Shown here: piece by piece, positions 1 to 7,084 of the stretch
How positions within the stretch are numbered: position 1 is the stretch's first letter
Layout of the letters: every line of letters begins with the position of its first letter
From: Treponema sp.
GTDB taxonomy: Bacteria; Spirochaetota; Spirochaetia; Treponematales; Breznakiellaceae
Direction: 5' to 3'
NCBI GenBank assembly: GCA_031254175.1
Contig: JAIRUY010000165.1
Location: 1-19,158 of the forward strand
Length of the DNA: 19,158 nt
Translations under genes and position numbers: made by a program
Notes under the pieces: generated by a model
Told to the model about the DNA's origin: nothing
The model's database searches: none
Seen by the model: only the letters and a program-made list of their open reading frames with translations

Positions 1-1567
1 CGGCAGCTTCGCGGATTGCCGGAGCGGCAATTCTGCCGCCTAAAATTTCGCCTTTTGGTTTAATTATTACGAGGTACAGGACAAGTGACGGAGACTCGGC
101 CGGCAGCAGGGCAATACAACTGGCAATAAAGTCAGTGTCAGAGTATCTTCTTGTTTCAGGGTCGATTATTTGAGCAGTGCCGGTTTTTACAGCAAGAGAC
201 AGATCTTCAACAGCAGCCCGCCAGCCTGTACCTATTCCGGAAGCGGCATCTGTCATATATGAGCGCATCGCTCTTGCGGTTTCCGCCGTTAAAATACGCT
301 GTTTTTCTCCTCCCTCCCACGGGGTTTCAGCTCTGCCGTCTGCGGATACAATTTTTGATACAATTCTGGGAGGTACAAGAACTCCATCATTGGCAATTGC
401 GCTGGCTGCCTGAAGCATTTGATAGGCGGAAACCGCGATTTCCTGTCCGATTGCCAGAGTGGGTTTGGAACGGTCTGACCAATTCGCGCTGTTTACAAGA
501 TAGCCGGCTGTTTCGCCGGGGCTGCCGGCTCCGGTTCGTGAACCAAACCCGTAGTTGTTAATCAACTGATAAAAAGCGTTATTGCTTAAATGATTGGAAG
601 CAAATGCGGCGCCGGCGTTGCATGAATGAATAATTATATCTCTTGCGGTTACATTGCCGTGAGATCCAAGGCACTTTATCTGATTGCCGCGGTTTGTTGT
701 ATAGATGCCGTTGCAGTGAAAAACCGAATTGCCGGAGATTGCGCCGGAATCCATCATGGCGGCAAGGGAAAAAACCTTAAAAACAGAGCCCGGTTCATAA
801 GCCCAGATAACAGGACGGTTCATGCGGCTGATTTCATTCGAAGCGCGGATATTGTTCGGATCAAAGTTAGGTAAAGATGCAGATCCCAAAATGTCTCCCG
901 ATCTCGGATCCATCGCGAGAAACATAACAGCTTCGGCTCCGGTTTCTTTTATTGTCCGCCCGGCAATGTCTTCCAGAACATATTGAATGTATCTGTCTAT
1001 GGTGAGGAAAACATGAGAGCCTTTTCCGTTGTTATCAGTTCCTTCGAGAATGCTGTTAAACGCATGTTCGATTCCTTCCAGCCCTCTGTTTCTGTCTCCC
1101 GCAAAACCGATAACCTGACTTGCAAGATTTTTTTCAGGATATAACCTTCCAGTAATCGGCTGAACCATTACGCCCCTGATTTTTTTTTCATTGATTAAAG
1201 CGGAAAGATTTCGTGCGGTAGAATCATCAATTTGTCTTTTTAAGTAAAGAAAATCAGATTCAGAAGAATTGATTCTTTCGCGAATTTCCGCGGGAGACAT
1301 TTCAAGGACAGGTGAAATTTCATTCGATAAAAAATAAATGTCTTCGATGGAAGGCCGCCAGACACTGACATCCGCAAATCTGATTTGAATGGCAAGAAAA
1401 CGTCCGTTTCGATCCAATATGGAACCGCGTTCAGCCGCTGTAGTTTGCGGCCGGTAAACAGGGGTAACATCGCCCTTAAATATCATGACAGCATAGGAAG
1501 CAAGAAGATACAGGGCGGCGAGGCCCATTAGGATGAAAACTATTACATACCGTTTTTTCAGATTCAT
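1..1567 (-). CDS. Class B penicillin-binding protein (FtsI/PBP2-like transpeptidase), 3' end outside window
   Basis: Peptidoglycan D,D-transpeptidase acting in the periplasm to cross-link glycan strands. I translated the minus strand from the ATG at 1567; 522 residues are visible before the left edge. The N-terminus has a short basic stretch and one membrane anchor (about residues 6-30), then the dimerisation-domain signature RGSILDRNG near residue 50. The active-site motifs are all present and in order: SVFK (S261, K264), SCN (S315-N317) and KTG (K461-G463). The motif GLEGIEHAFN lies between the pedestal and the catalytic domain, as in FtsI-type proteins. The start codon directly abuts the lepB stop codon (TAA then ATG), so the two genes are almost certainly co-transcribed and probably translationally coupled. 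No PASTA domain is visible, though the extreme C-terminus is missing. Whether it serves septation (FtsI) or elongation (PBP2) cannot be decided here; it is not in a division (dcw) cluster in this window. Confidence 0.93.
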   Translation of the reverse strand, partial: MNLKKRYVIVFILMGLAALYLLASYAVMIFKGDVTPVYRPQTTAAERGSILDRNGRFLAIQIRFADVSVWRPSIEDIYFLSNEISPVLEMSPAEIRERINSSESDFLYLKRQIDDSTARNLSALINEKKIRGVMVQPITGRLYPEKNLASQVIGFAGDRNRGLEGIEHAFNSILEGTDNNGKGSHVFLTIDRYIQYVLEDIAGRTIKETGAEAVMFLAMDPRSGDILGSASLPNFDPNNIRASNEISRMNRPVIWAYEPGSVFKVFSLAAMMDSGAISGNSVFHCNGIYTTNRGNQIKCLGSHGNVTARDIIIHSCNAGAAFASNHLSNNAFYQLINNYGFGSRTGAGSPGETAGYLVNSANWSDRSKPTLAIGQEIAVSAYQMLQAASAIANDGVLVPPRIVSKIVSADGRAETPWEGGEKQRILTAETARAMRSYMTDAASGIGTGWRAAVEDLSLAVKTGTAQIIDPETRRYSDTDFIASCIALLPAESPSLVLYLVIIKPKGEILGGRIAAPAIREAA

Positions 1568-1948
1568 TTAGTATCCCAACACCTTCCCTATAATATTATC
1601 TGCGGGAACCGGCCCATAAGCGCGTGAATCGTACGAAGCATTCCCGTTATCTCCTTCAACATAGAAACTGCCGGAAGCGGTTAGTGAAATGCAGCGTTTT
1701 ACCGCCATTTCGCCTGTAGGTGTGTAAAAAACCACAATTTCTCCTTTTTTGGGCTGCGCCCACCGGAGCAGATATTCCTGCTGCCACGGAAGCCTTATGC
1801 CGTACCTCATGCGGCTGACAATCAGAACAGAGCCGCTTTGAATTGCGGGCTCCATGGAATGCCCCTGAGCTATTATAAAATCAAATATGAATAATTTTAA
1901 AAAAAGCACAGTTAAAATAGCAAAAATAAACGCTTTTGTTCCCTTCAT
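1568..1948 (-). CDS. lepB: Signal peptidase I (S26 family)
   Basis: Membrane-bound serine protease that removes signal peptides from exported proteins. At 126 residues it is a compact form with a single N-terminal transmembrane segment (about residues 5-26). The catalytic serine lies in GHSMEP (S31) directly after the membrane segment. The general-base lysine lies in AVKRC (K84). The conserved box III/IV pattern GDN..S.DSRAYGPV is present at 99-114. Spacing between S31 and K84 fits the family. The gene is transcribed first, with the penicillin-binding protein immediately downstream and no intergenic bases. It is divergent from the M23 endopeptidase gene. There is no convincing Shine-Dalgarno; a TATGAT hexamer lies six bases before the ATG, so the message may be leaderless. 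Some spirochaetes have several signal peptidases, so this may not be the only one. Confidence 0.94.
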   Translation of the reverse strand: MKGTKAFIFAILTVLFLKLFIFDFIIAQGHSMEPAIQSGSVLIVSRMRYGIRLPWQQEYLLRWAQPKKGEIVVFYTPTGEMAVKRCISLTASGSFYVEGDNGNASYDSRAYGPVPADNIIGKVLGY

Positions 1949-1954
1949 ACCTAT

Positions 1955-1966
1955 ATCATATATAAT
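1955..1966. promoter_or_regulatory. Abutting divergent -10 elements for lepB (minus) and the M23 gene (plus)
   Basis: On the minus strand, TATGAT occupies 1960-1955 and is followed by six bases (ATAGGT) and the lepB ATG. On the plus strand, a perfect TATAAT occupies 1961-1966, 31 bases before the M23 ATG at 1998; a weak -35 (TTGTTC, 1936-1941) sits 19 bases upstream. The two hexamers touch, so polymerase binding in one direction would exclude the other. Motif matching by eye only. Confidence 0.4.
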
Positions 1967-1997
1967 CCTTAAAGGGTTTTTTGTCGATAAACCCAGT

Positions 1998-3308
1998 ATG
2001 GCGGCAATAATAGAAAATCAGCGTATTGTAAAACGAAAAAAGGCATCTTCTTTTCTGCATAATAATAAATCGGCAGGTTTTAATGCCGGATTTATGAGCC
2101 AGTTTAGTCAAAAGCCAATCCGCAAAAAAAGGAAAGCTCCGTCTTTCCGGCAGGACAGAATTTCTTTAAAAGGGCTGTTTTCGCAGTTTCGCAGAGCCAA
2201 AGGTCCGAACCGGGAATCACAGCCTTCATACAAAATTCGTGGTGAAAAACTGCCCAAAAACAGGGCGTCCTCAACGACAGTTGCCAGAGGCCAAAAAGGG
2301 TTTAGCTTTTCTGTTCCATCTCTGCCGGCCCTCGCTGTTATTGCAGGGACAGTTGTAATAGCTCTGGCTGCACTGAATTGGGAAGATATCAATATAACAA
2401 TACCAAAAGACTATGTTTACAAGCCTCAGGCGGATTCAGGAGCTGAACGCCATACAATGCTTTATGCCGCAACCGGAATAACCGGCATTTTACCTTCGCA
2501 AGTTGTTGTTATCGGAGAGGAAGCTGCCTCTGCGCAAGCCGAAGGCTTAAACGTTCCGGACGCTGAAAATGACTTAATTACCTTTGAATGGCAGCAGTAC
2601 AAAGTAAAAAGGGGAGATTCCGTGTCTTTAATAGCGCAAAATTTCGGGGTTTCTGTCGGCGCGATAATAGCGTCCAATGAAATTCGCAATGCCAGAACCC
2701 TGCAGGAGGGGGCAACATTACGAATACCGAATATTGACGGAATACCATATCAGATTAAAAACGGCGACAGTCTTTTAAAAATAGCCGCTTCTTTTAACGT
2801 GCCTTTAGAAGTTATCCTGGATGTAAATGATATAAAAAGTGATAACATCAAGCCGGGAGAAACCCTTTTTATCCCGGGTGCGCGAATGAACGATATTGAT
2901 CTGCGGTTAAGTCTGGGAGAATTGTTTGTTTACCCGGTTCAAAGCAGGTTTGTGACCAGCCCTTATGGAATGCGAAGGGATCCTATCAGTGGAGTGTTAA
3001 ATTTTCATACCGGAATTGATCTTAGGGCGGATACAGGCACAACTGTCATGGCGGCGCTGGATGGTCTTGTCTCCGTAGTAAGCGAAAACAGAATTTACGG
3101 GAAATATATTATTATGACACATGATAACGGCTATAAAACTCTCTATGCCCACCTTAATTCTTTCTCTGTGAAACAGGGGGACAGGGTAGCCAGAGGCAGA
3201 AAAATCGGCGAATCCGGCAATACCGGCTATAGTACAGGCCCGCATCTTCATTTTAGTATATATGACAGAGCCAACAAATTGATTAATCCCATTGAATTGT
3301 TGAGATAA
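1998..3308 (+). CDS. Membrane-anchored LysM/M23 peptidoglycan endopeptidase
   Basis: Probable peptidoglycan-binding, zinc-dependent endopeptidase of the M23 (LytM/NlpD-like) family. From the ATG at 1998 it has 436 residues. An upstream in-frame ATG at 1887 exists but would lie antisense inside lepB, so I reject it. Order: a strongly basic 108-residue N-terminal region, one hydrophobic segment (about 109-128), a linker, LysM 1 (about 201-248, YKVKRGDS...), LysM 2 (about 251-297, YQIKNGDS...), and a C-terminal M23 domain. Zinc ligands are visible as FHTGID (H337, D341) and HLHF (second His 418; H416 catalytic). All catalytic residues are intact, so it should be active, unlike degenerate NlpD/EnvC activators. 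With positive charges before the membrane segment, the tail should be cytoplasmic and the LysM/M23 part periplasmic. It heads a plus-strand run of genes. No Shine-Dalgarno is clear. Confidence 0.9.
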   Translation: MAAIIENQRIVKRKKASSFLHNNKSAGFNAGFMSQFSQKPIRKKRKAPSFRQDRISLKGLFSQFRRAKGPNRESQPSYKIRGEKLPKNRASSTTVARGQKGFSFSVPSLPALAVIAGTVVIALAALNWEDINITIPKDYVYKPQADSGAERHTMLYAATGITGILPSQVVVIGEEAASAQAEGLNVPDAENDLITFEWQQYKVKRGDSVSLIAQNFGVSVGAIIASNEIRNARTLQEGATLRIPNIDGIPYQIKNGDSLLKIAASFNVPLEVILDVNDIKSDNIKPGETLFIPGARMNDIDLRLSLGELFVYPVQSRFVTSPYGMRRDPISGVLNFHTGIDLRADTGTTVMAALDGLVSVVSENRIYGKYIIMTHDNGYKTLYAHLNSFSVKQGDRVARGRKIGESGNTGYSTGPHLHFSIYDRANKLINPIELLR

Positions 3309-3331
3309 GAATGTTAAAATATTGAGGTTTT

Positions 3332-3493
3332 ATGAAAAAATTATTATTGATACTTTTGGCATTTATTGCCGTTTTTACCTATATACGGCTGTTTGATAAC
3401 GCAAATACATTGGAAAGTCCGCCTGCTTCTGACATACCAGCGGTGATTTCAGCGGAATTTACATGGGAAAAACCTGTGGAAATTATCCAATAA
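3332..3493 (+). CDS. Small membrane-anchored or secreted protein, 53 residues, unknown function
   Basis: Not recognised. The ATG at 3332 follows a good ribosome-binding site (TTGAGGT, five bases upstream) and the frame runs 54 codons to TAA at 3491-3493. The product starts with MKK and a leucine/isoleucine-rich hydrophobic stretch (residues 4-19) with no lipobox cysteine and no obvious AxA cleavage site. It therefore looks like a one-pass membrane anchor with a short periplasmic tail rich in Pro, Ser, Ala and Glu and ending in WEKPVEIIQ. It lies 23 bases after the M23 gene and 19 bases before the next gene, in the same direction. The tight context and strong ribosome-binding site support a real gene that is easy to miss because of its size. 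A partner or regulator of the M23 enzyme is possible but is only inference. Confidence 0.65.
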   Translation: MKKLLLILLAFIAVFTYIRLFDNANTLESPPASDIPAVISAEFTWEKPVEIIQ

Positions 3494-3500
3494 AGTATAC

Positions 3501-3506
3501 TACAAT
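3501..3506 (+). promoter_or_regulatory. Candidate -10 element upstream of the 70-residue protein
   Basis: TACAAT lies six bases before the ATG at 3513; an alternative TATACT overlaps the region at 3496-3501. No good -35 is visible and no Shine-Dalgarno precedes the ATG. It fits the recurrent spacing seen at other gene starts in the window, but the site is weak on its own. Confidence 0.25.
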
Positions 3507-3512
3507 TAAAAT

Positions 3513-3725
3513 ATGACATTAGATGAGAAATCCGCATCTTTGCCGGGAAGGAATCTTCGTTCTGCGGAGGTGTCCGGCGAATACATTTTCAGCGATGTGT
3601 TAGATGAAGCGTGTGAAAAGCTGATGGATCAGCAGATCAAGTACTCAATCCGGCGGATTCAGGAAATGGAAAATATTCTGGAGTGTCTTGAAAAAGAACT
3701 TGACGACTTTCTGGGGAAGTCTTGA
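3513..3725 (+). CDS. Small acidic coiled-coil protein, 70 residues, unknown function
   Basis: Not recognised. There is no signal peptide or membrane segment, so it should be cytoplasmic. The C-terminal half (about residues 29-68) is strongly amphipathic, with regular hydrophobic positions among Glu, Lys and Gln (for example RRIQEMENILECLEKELDD), as expected for a coiled coil or helical hairpin. Two cysteines occur, near residues 34 and 58. No Shine-Dalgarno precedes its ATG. Its TGA overlaps the ATG of the next gene by one base (TGATG), indicating translational coupling to the propeller/deacetylase-like gene. The overlap and same-strand context support a real gene. A role as a small cytoplasmic adaptor for the envelope genes around it would be inference only. 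Confidence 0.65.
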   Translation: MTLDEKSASLPGRNLRSAEVSGEYIFSDVLDEACEKLMDQQIKYSIRRIQEMENILECLEKELDDFLGKS

Positions 3726-5917
3726 TGAAGCCGCTTAAAATTCTTTTTTTGTTCTGCCTTTGTCTGTTCCCGGTTTCCTTTATTTTCGGGATTAGTTTTT
3801 CCGGTTTAAATATTTCAAATGATGACCGGCTTTTATTTAAAACAGAGTTTGAGTCACAGAATGCTCTTTTTATTTCCACACTCTCTGATATGTCCATGCG
3901 GCAGCTCACCGCATATCCGGAAAAACTGCAGCTTGTTGACAATGGAAGAACAATTTATGTAACAAACCGTTTTGGGGCAGCAAGGATTCCTGTTGAAGGA
4001 GGGCTGCCTGTGCAGCTTCCCGTGTATCCGTCTTTTGCACAAGGCAATGTGCCTTTAAAAGGCAGAACTCAGGAATTGGCCGCATCTCCAGACGGCAGAT
4101 GGATTGTATATATTGAGCCTGTAAGCCCTGCTTACGGAAACCTTCTTCTTATTGAAGCGGGCAGCGGCACGAAACGGATTATCAGTGAAAGAATTGAACT
4201 TCCTGCCATGTTTTTTCCGGTTAAATGGAGCCCTGATTCAAGGCTTTTCGTGTATGCAAAAGACGGAAGGCTTTTTTATTCTCCCATTGTTAACGATATG
4301 TCTACACTGGCAGATGAACGTTTCAGAATGATAGGCTCAGGCGGAATTAATTCGATTTTATGGGGACAGCACGGAGACTTTTTTTATTTGACCGGAAATA
4401 CTCTATACTGTGTCAGAAATCCTGAGCTTTTTACGAGGACAATTTACGGAGATTTTCTTTCCATTGGCAGCGTAACGGCTTTGTTTCCCTTTGATTTTGA
4501 TTCCGGTTTGGATAAATACTGGATTGCGCCGGATTCCGGTTCAATAATGATAAATAAAAACGGGAAAGGACTTTTTATTTTTCTTCTGGCTGAGTATCAA
4601 AACAGCGGAGCCGCTCTTGTGCATATAACAATTCCTTTTTGGACAGAGAATATCAATGTGCTTTGGTCTGCCGGCGGACAGCTTGCAGTTTCTGCCTCGC
4701 AGGAAGGAAAGGCTTCTGTGTGGCGTTTTGAAATTAACAGGGAGCACATTAAAAGTTTATCTTCCTCAGATGTTCCTGCATTTTCCAGCGGAGCTTTGTC
4801 CCCTGATGGGTCAATGGCTGTATTCTGGGGAGAGAATGGCTTTGAACTCTGGGATTTTTTAAACTGGCGGCTTGTACGAAAAACGGCAGGAGAATCTGTT
4901 CTCTTCTGTATATGGACGAACAACGAGCAGTTTATTTCGGGCAACGCCGGCTTTATCGAAGAAATTAATATTTCCAATAACGCGCGCAGAAGAATCTGTC
5001 TTTCCGGTGCGGATGAATTTGGTTTTGAGACTCCCGTTCGTGGTTTTTCGCGGATATTGGCAAGAGTTGGCAATGAATGGTTTGCAACTGACGGCAGAAG
5101 TTCCTGGGTTTCAGTGAGCGAGCCTCAGTTACAGCAGGTCTCTCTTTCTTCAGAACGCTACCGTGTTTTTCTTGAACCGCAGGCTGCGGGGCATTTTAAA
5201 AATGTCCCCTTGCTGCGCAACATAAATTCTGTACAAACTGTGTCTCTTGTATCCGGTTATTCTGCCGGCAGCGCATACACCTCCGGGCGGCAATTGCAAA
5301 TAGCGTTGTGTTTTGATCTTTATGATGATGATTCTGGGTTATTGCAGGTTTTAACCGCCTTGCGCCGTTATAATGCCAAAGCGACATTTTTCCTGAACGG
5401 AGACTTTATCCGGCGTTATCCTGCCGCTCTGTCAGCAATAGTTAAAGCAGGGCACGAAACAGCTTCACTTTTTTATGCGCCGATTGATTTTTCTGATTCC
5501 AGATACCGTATTACGCATGATTTTATCGTTCAGGGACTTGCGCGTAACGAAGATGAATTTTTCAAAGCTGTTGGAAAGCCCCTTTCTCTTTTGTGGCATC
5601 CTCCTTTTTATAGCAGTTCCGGTCTGATAACCGCAGCAGCTGCTGCGGCAGGGTATACCACTGTGACAAGAACATTTGATCCTGGTGACTGGATTTCCAG
5701 AGAAGAAGCTGTAAGACTCAATATACGTCAGACCCCGGCTTCTGGAATGATTGAACAAATTATTGGCAGAAGCAGTGCCGGTGCTGTTATCCCCATACGT
5801 CTTGGTCAACTTCCCGGCGGCAGAGATGAATATCTTTTTCAGCGCATCGATGTGCTTCTTGACGCATTGGCTCGTTCAGGCATTGAAATTGTTCCTGTAT
5901 CTGCTGTAGTCAGGTAG
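3725..5917 (+). CDS. Secreted beta-propeller (PD40/WD40-like) fused to a degenerate polysaccharide deacetylase (NodB) domain
   Basis: 730 residues from the ATG at 3725; GGGGAAG lies about eight bases upstream, so I prefer this ATG to the TTG at 3722. Residues 1-22 form a signal peptide. The middle is a TolB/PD40-type propeller: repeated blades carry SPDGRW, SPDSRL and SPDGSM followed by beta-strand patterns. From about residue 525 there is a NodB/CE4-like fold: a beta-strand ending in FD (D531), then KATFFLNGDF, then AGHE (H577), then a DPGDW motif near the end. Key CE4 residues look lost. TFDDG is replaced by CFDLYDDD, the second His of the HxxxH zinc pair is absent (ETASLFYAP follows AGHE), the RxPY motif reads HPPF, and the late LxH motif has no His. 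It is therefore probably a non-catalytic glycan-binding or scaffold protein. It is coupled to the upstream small gene and followed six bases later by the Rsm22-like gene. Confidence 0.8.
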   Translation: MKPLKILFLFCLCLFPVSFIFGISFSGLNISNDDRLLFKTEFESQNALFISTLSDMSMRQLTAYPEKLQLVDNGRTIYVTNRFGAARIPVEGGLPVQLPVYPSFAQGNVPLKGRTQELAASPDGRWIVYIEPVSPAYGNLLLIEAGSGTKRIISERIELPAMFFPVKWSPDSRLFVYAKDGRLFYSPIVNDMSTLADERFRMIGSGGINSILWGQHGDFFYLTGNTLYCVRNPELFTRTIYGDFLSIGSVTALFPFDFDSGLDKYWIAPDSGSIMINKNGKGLFIFLLAEYQNSGAALVHITIPFWTENINVLWSAGGQLAVSASQEGKASVWRFEINREHIKSLSSSDVPAFSSGALSPDGSMAVFWGENGFELWDFLNWRLVRKTAGESVLFCIWTNNEQFISGNAGFIEEINISNNARRRICLSGADEFGFETPVRGFSRILARVGNEWFATDGRSSWVSVSEPQLQQVSLSSERYRVFLEPQAAGHFKNVPLLRNINSVQTVSLVSGYSAGSAYTSGRQLQIALCFDLYDDDSGLLQVLTALRRYNAKATFFLNGDFIRRYPAALSAIVKAGHETASLFYAPIDFSDSRYRITHDFIVQGLARNEDEFFKAVGKPLSLLWHPPFYSSSGLITAAAAAAGYTTVTRTFDPGDWISREEAVRLNIRQTPASGMIEQIIGRSSAGAVIPIRLGQLPGGRDEYLFQRIDVLLDALARSGIEIVPVSAVVR
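5631..5648. repeat. Perfect 18-bp palindrome inside coding sequence
   Basis: CCGCAGCAGCTGCTGCGG reads identically on both strands. It encodes part of an alanine run (TAAAAAAG) in the NodB-like domain of the upstream-described gene. It may simply be a by-product of GCN alanine codons. Confidence 0.9.
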
Positions 5918-5923
5918 TTTAAT

Positions 5924-7084
5924 ATGATACTCTCCGGCATACTGCCGCAAGAAACACGCGCTTTCTTAAAGGCTGTCCCTTCTTTAATCGAAAAAACTTT
6001 CCCGATCCCCGGACGTTTTCGCGGCGCTATGCCTTCCCAGATTGCGGAACTTTCTCGGCTGCTCACAAACAGGAGAGGCGGCAGGTCGCTTTCCTATTTA
6101 AGTCGTCCGAATTTTCTTTCCGCTTACATGCATTATTTTCTGCCATGGAATCTTTACCGTCTTTGCATTTTGCTGCATGGGACTGACATTGCGTTAGCTT
6201 GCGGAAATACGATTACAGATCTCGGCAGCGGCCCTCTGACCTTTGTTTCGGCGCTTTGGATTGCCCGCCCTGATTTAAGAAATATTCCGCTGGAGATTAA
6301 CTGCATAGATCGCAGCGCTCCTGCACTGGAAGCAGGAAAGAATTTTTTTGACGCTTTAAGCGCCGATGGTGTCATGAATGAAAAAACAGGCGGCAAAAAT
6401 TCATGGAAAATAAACCTTGTGCGAACGGATATTGACATAAGACGAGCCGCCGCGCGGCAAAAAAAACAGGCGGCTCTTGTCTGCGCTGTAAATATGTTTA
6501 ATGAAATTTATGAAAATTTATCACACAGTAATTTGAACGGATTAAGGCACACTGCGGATAATGCCGCGCGATTTATGCATAGTTACGCAGAAGCGGATGC
6601 AGGTATATTGACTGTAGAGCCGGGAGTGCCGCAATCGGGGCATTTTATTTCTTTTTTGCGCGCTTCATTCATGGAATTGGGGCGTCAGCCAATGTCGCCA
6701 TGTACGCATACGGCGGCTTGTCCGTATGCTCCTAGCGGAAAAAAACGATGGTGCCACTTTGCCTTTGAAACCATTGATGCCCCAAAAGAACTTGTCAGGC
6801 TTTCGGCGGCAGCGAGACTTCCAAAAGAAAGACTTGCTTTAAGTTATTTGTATACGGGCGTTGAAAAGAAAAACGAAAAACCCCAAATAAGAGTTATTTC
6901 GGATGTTTTTGCGCTTCCGCAGAATCGTTACGGATGTTATGGCTGCTGTGATGAAGGTCTTGTCCTGCTGGCAGGAGAAAAAAAGCGTATTGAAGAAATT
7001 GTCTCTGGCAGTCTTGTAAATAAATCCGGCAAATCCAGTCAGCGTGACGCAAAAAGCGGCGCAATTATTATGGAGGTAATATGA
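5924..7084 (+). CDS. Rsm22-family SAM-dependent methyltransferase-like protein (ribosomal small subunit associated)
   Basis: 386 residues. Family assignment rests on three things. A Rossmann motif I, ITDLGSGP, lies at about 97-104. The segment VEPGVPQSGH at 231-240 matches the Rsm22 E-G-x-P-x-G pattern. The diagnostic cysteine block SPCTHTAACPY...WCHF (C260, C266, C277) is followed by a C-terminal cluster CYGCC (C338, C341, C342). Rsm22 and its mitochondrial relatives (METTL17) are linked to small-subunit assembly and bind a 4Fe-4S cluster through such cysteines; whether bacterial members methylate rRNA is not settled. The N-terminal about 90 residues are helical, as in the family. It begins six bases after the previous stop and ends overlapping the next gene by four bases (ATGA). 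It looks cytoplasmic, so its presence in an operon with envelope genes is likely positional rather than functional. Confidence 0.78.
   Translation: MILSGILPQETRAFLKAVPSLIEKTFPIPGRFRGAMPSQIAELSRLLTNRRGGRSLSYLSRPNFLSAYMHYFLPWNLYRLCILLHGTDIALACGNTITDLGSGPLTFVSALWIARPDLRNIPLEINCIDRSAPALEAGKNFFDALSADGVMNEKTGGKNSWKINLVRTDIDIRRAAARQKKQAALVCAVNMFNEIYENLSHSNLNGLRHTADNAARFMHSYAEADAGILTVEPGVPQSGHFISFLRASFMELGRQPMSPCTHTAACPYAPSGKKRWCHFAFETIDAPKELVRLSAAARLPKERLALSYLYTGVEKKNEKPQIRVISDVFALPQNRYGCYGCCDEGLVLLAGEKKRIEEIVSGSLVNKSGKSSQRDAKSGAIIMEVI

Noticed and set aside
151..874. Plus-strand open frames at the left edge
   Set aside because: They are shadows of the penicillin-binding protein, whose SxxK, SxN and KTG motifs are all on the minus strand.
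1887..1997. N-terminal extension of the M23 protein from the ATG at 1887
   Set aside because: It would be encoded antisense to the start of lepB and upstream of the likely promoter.
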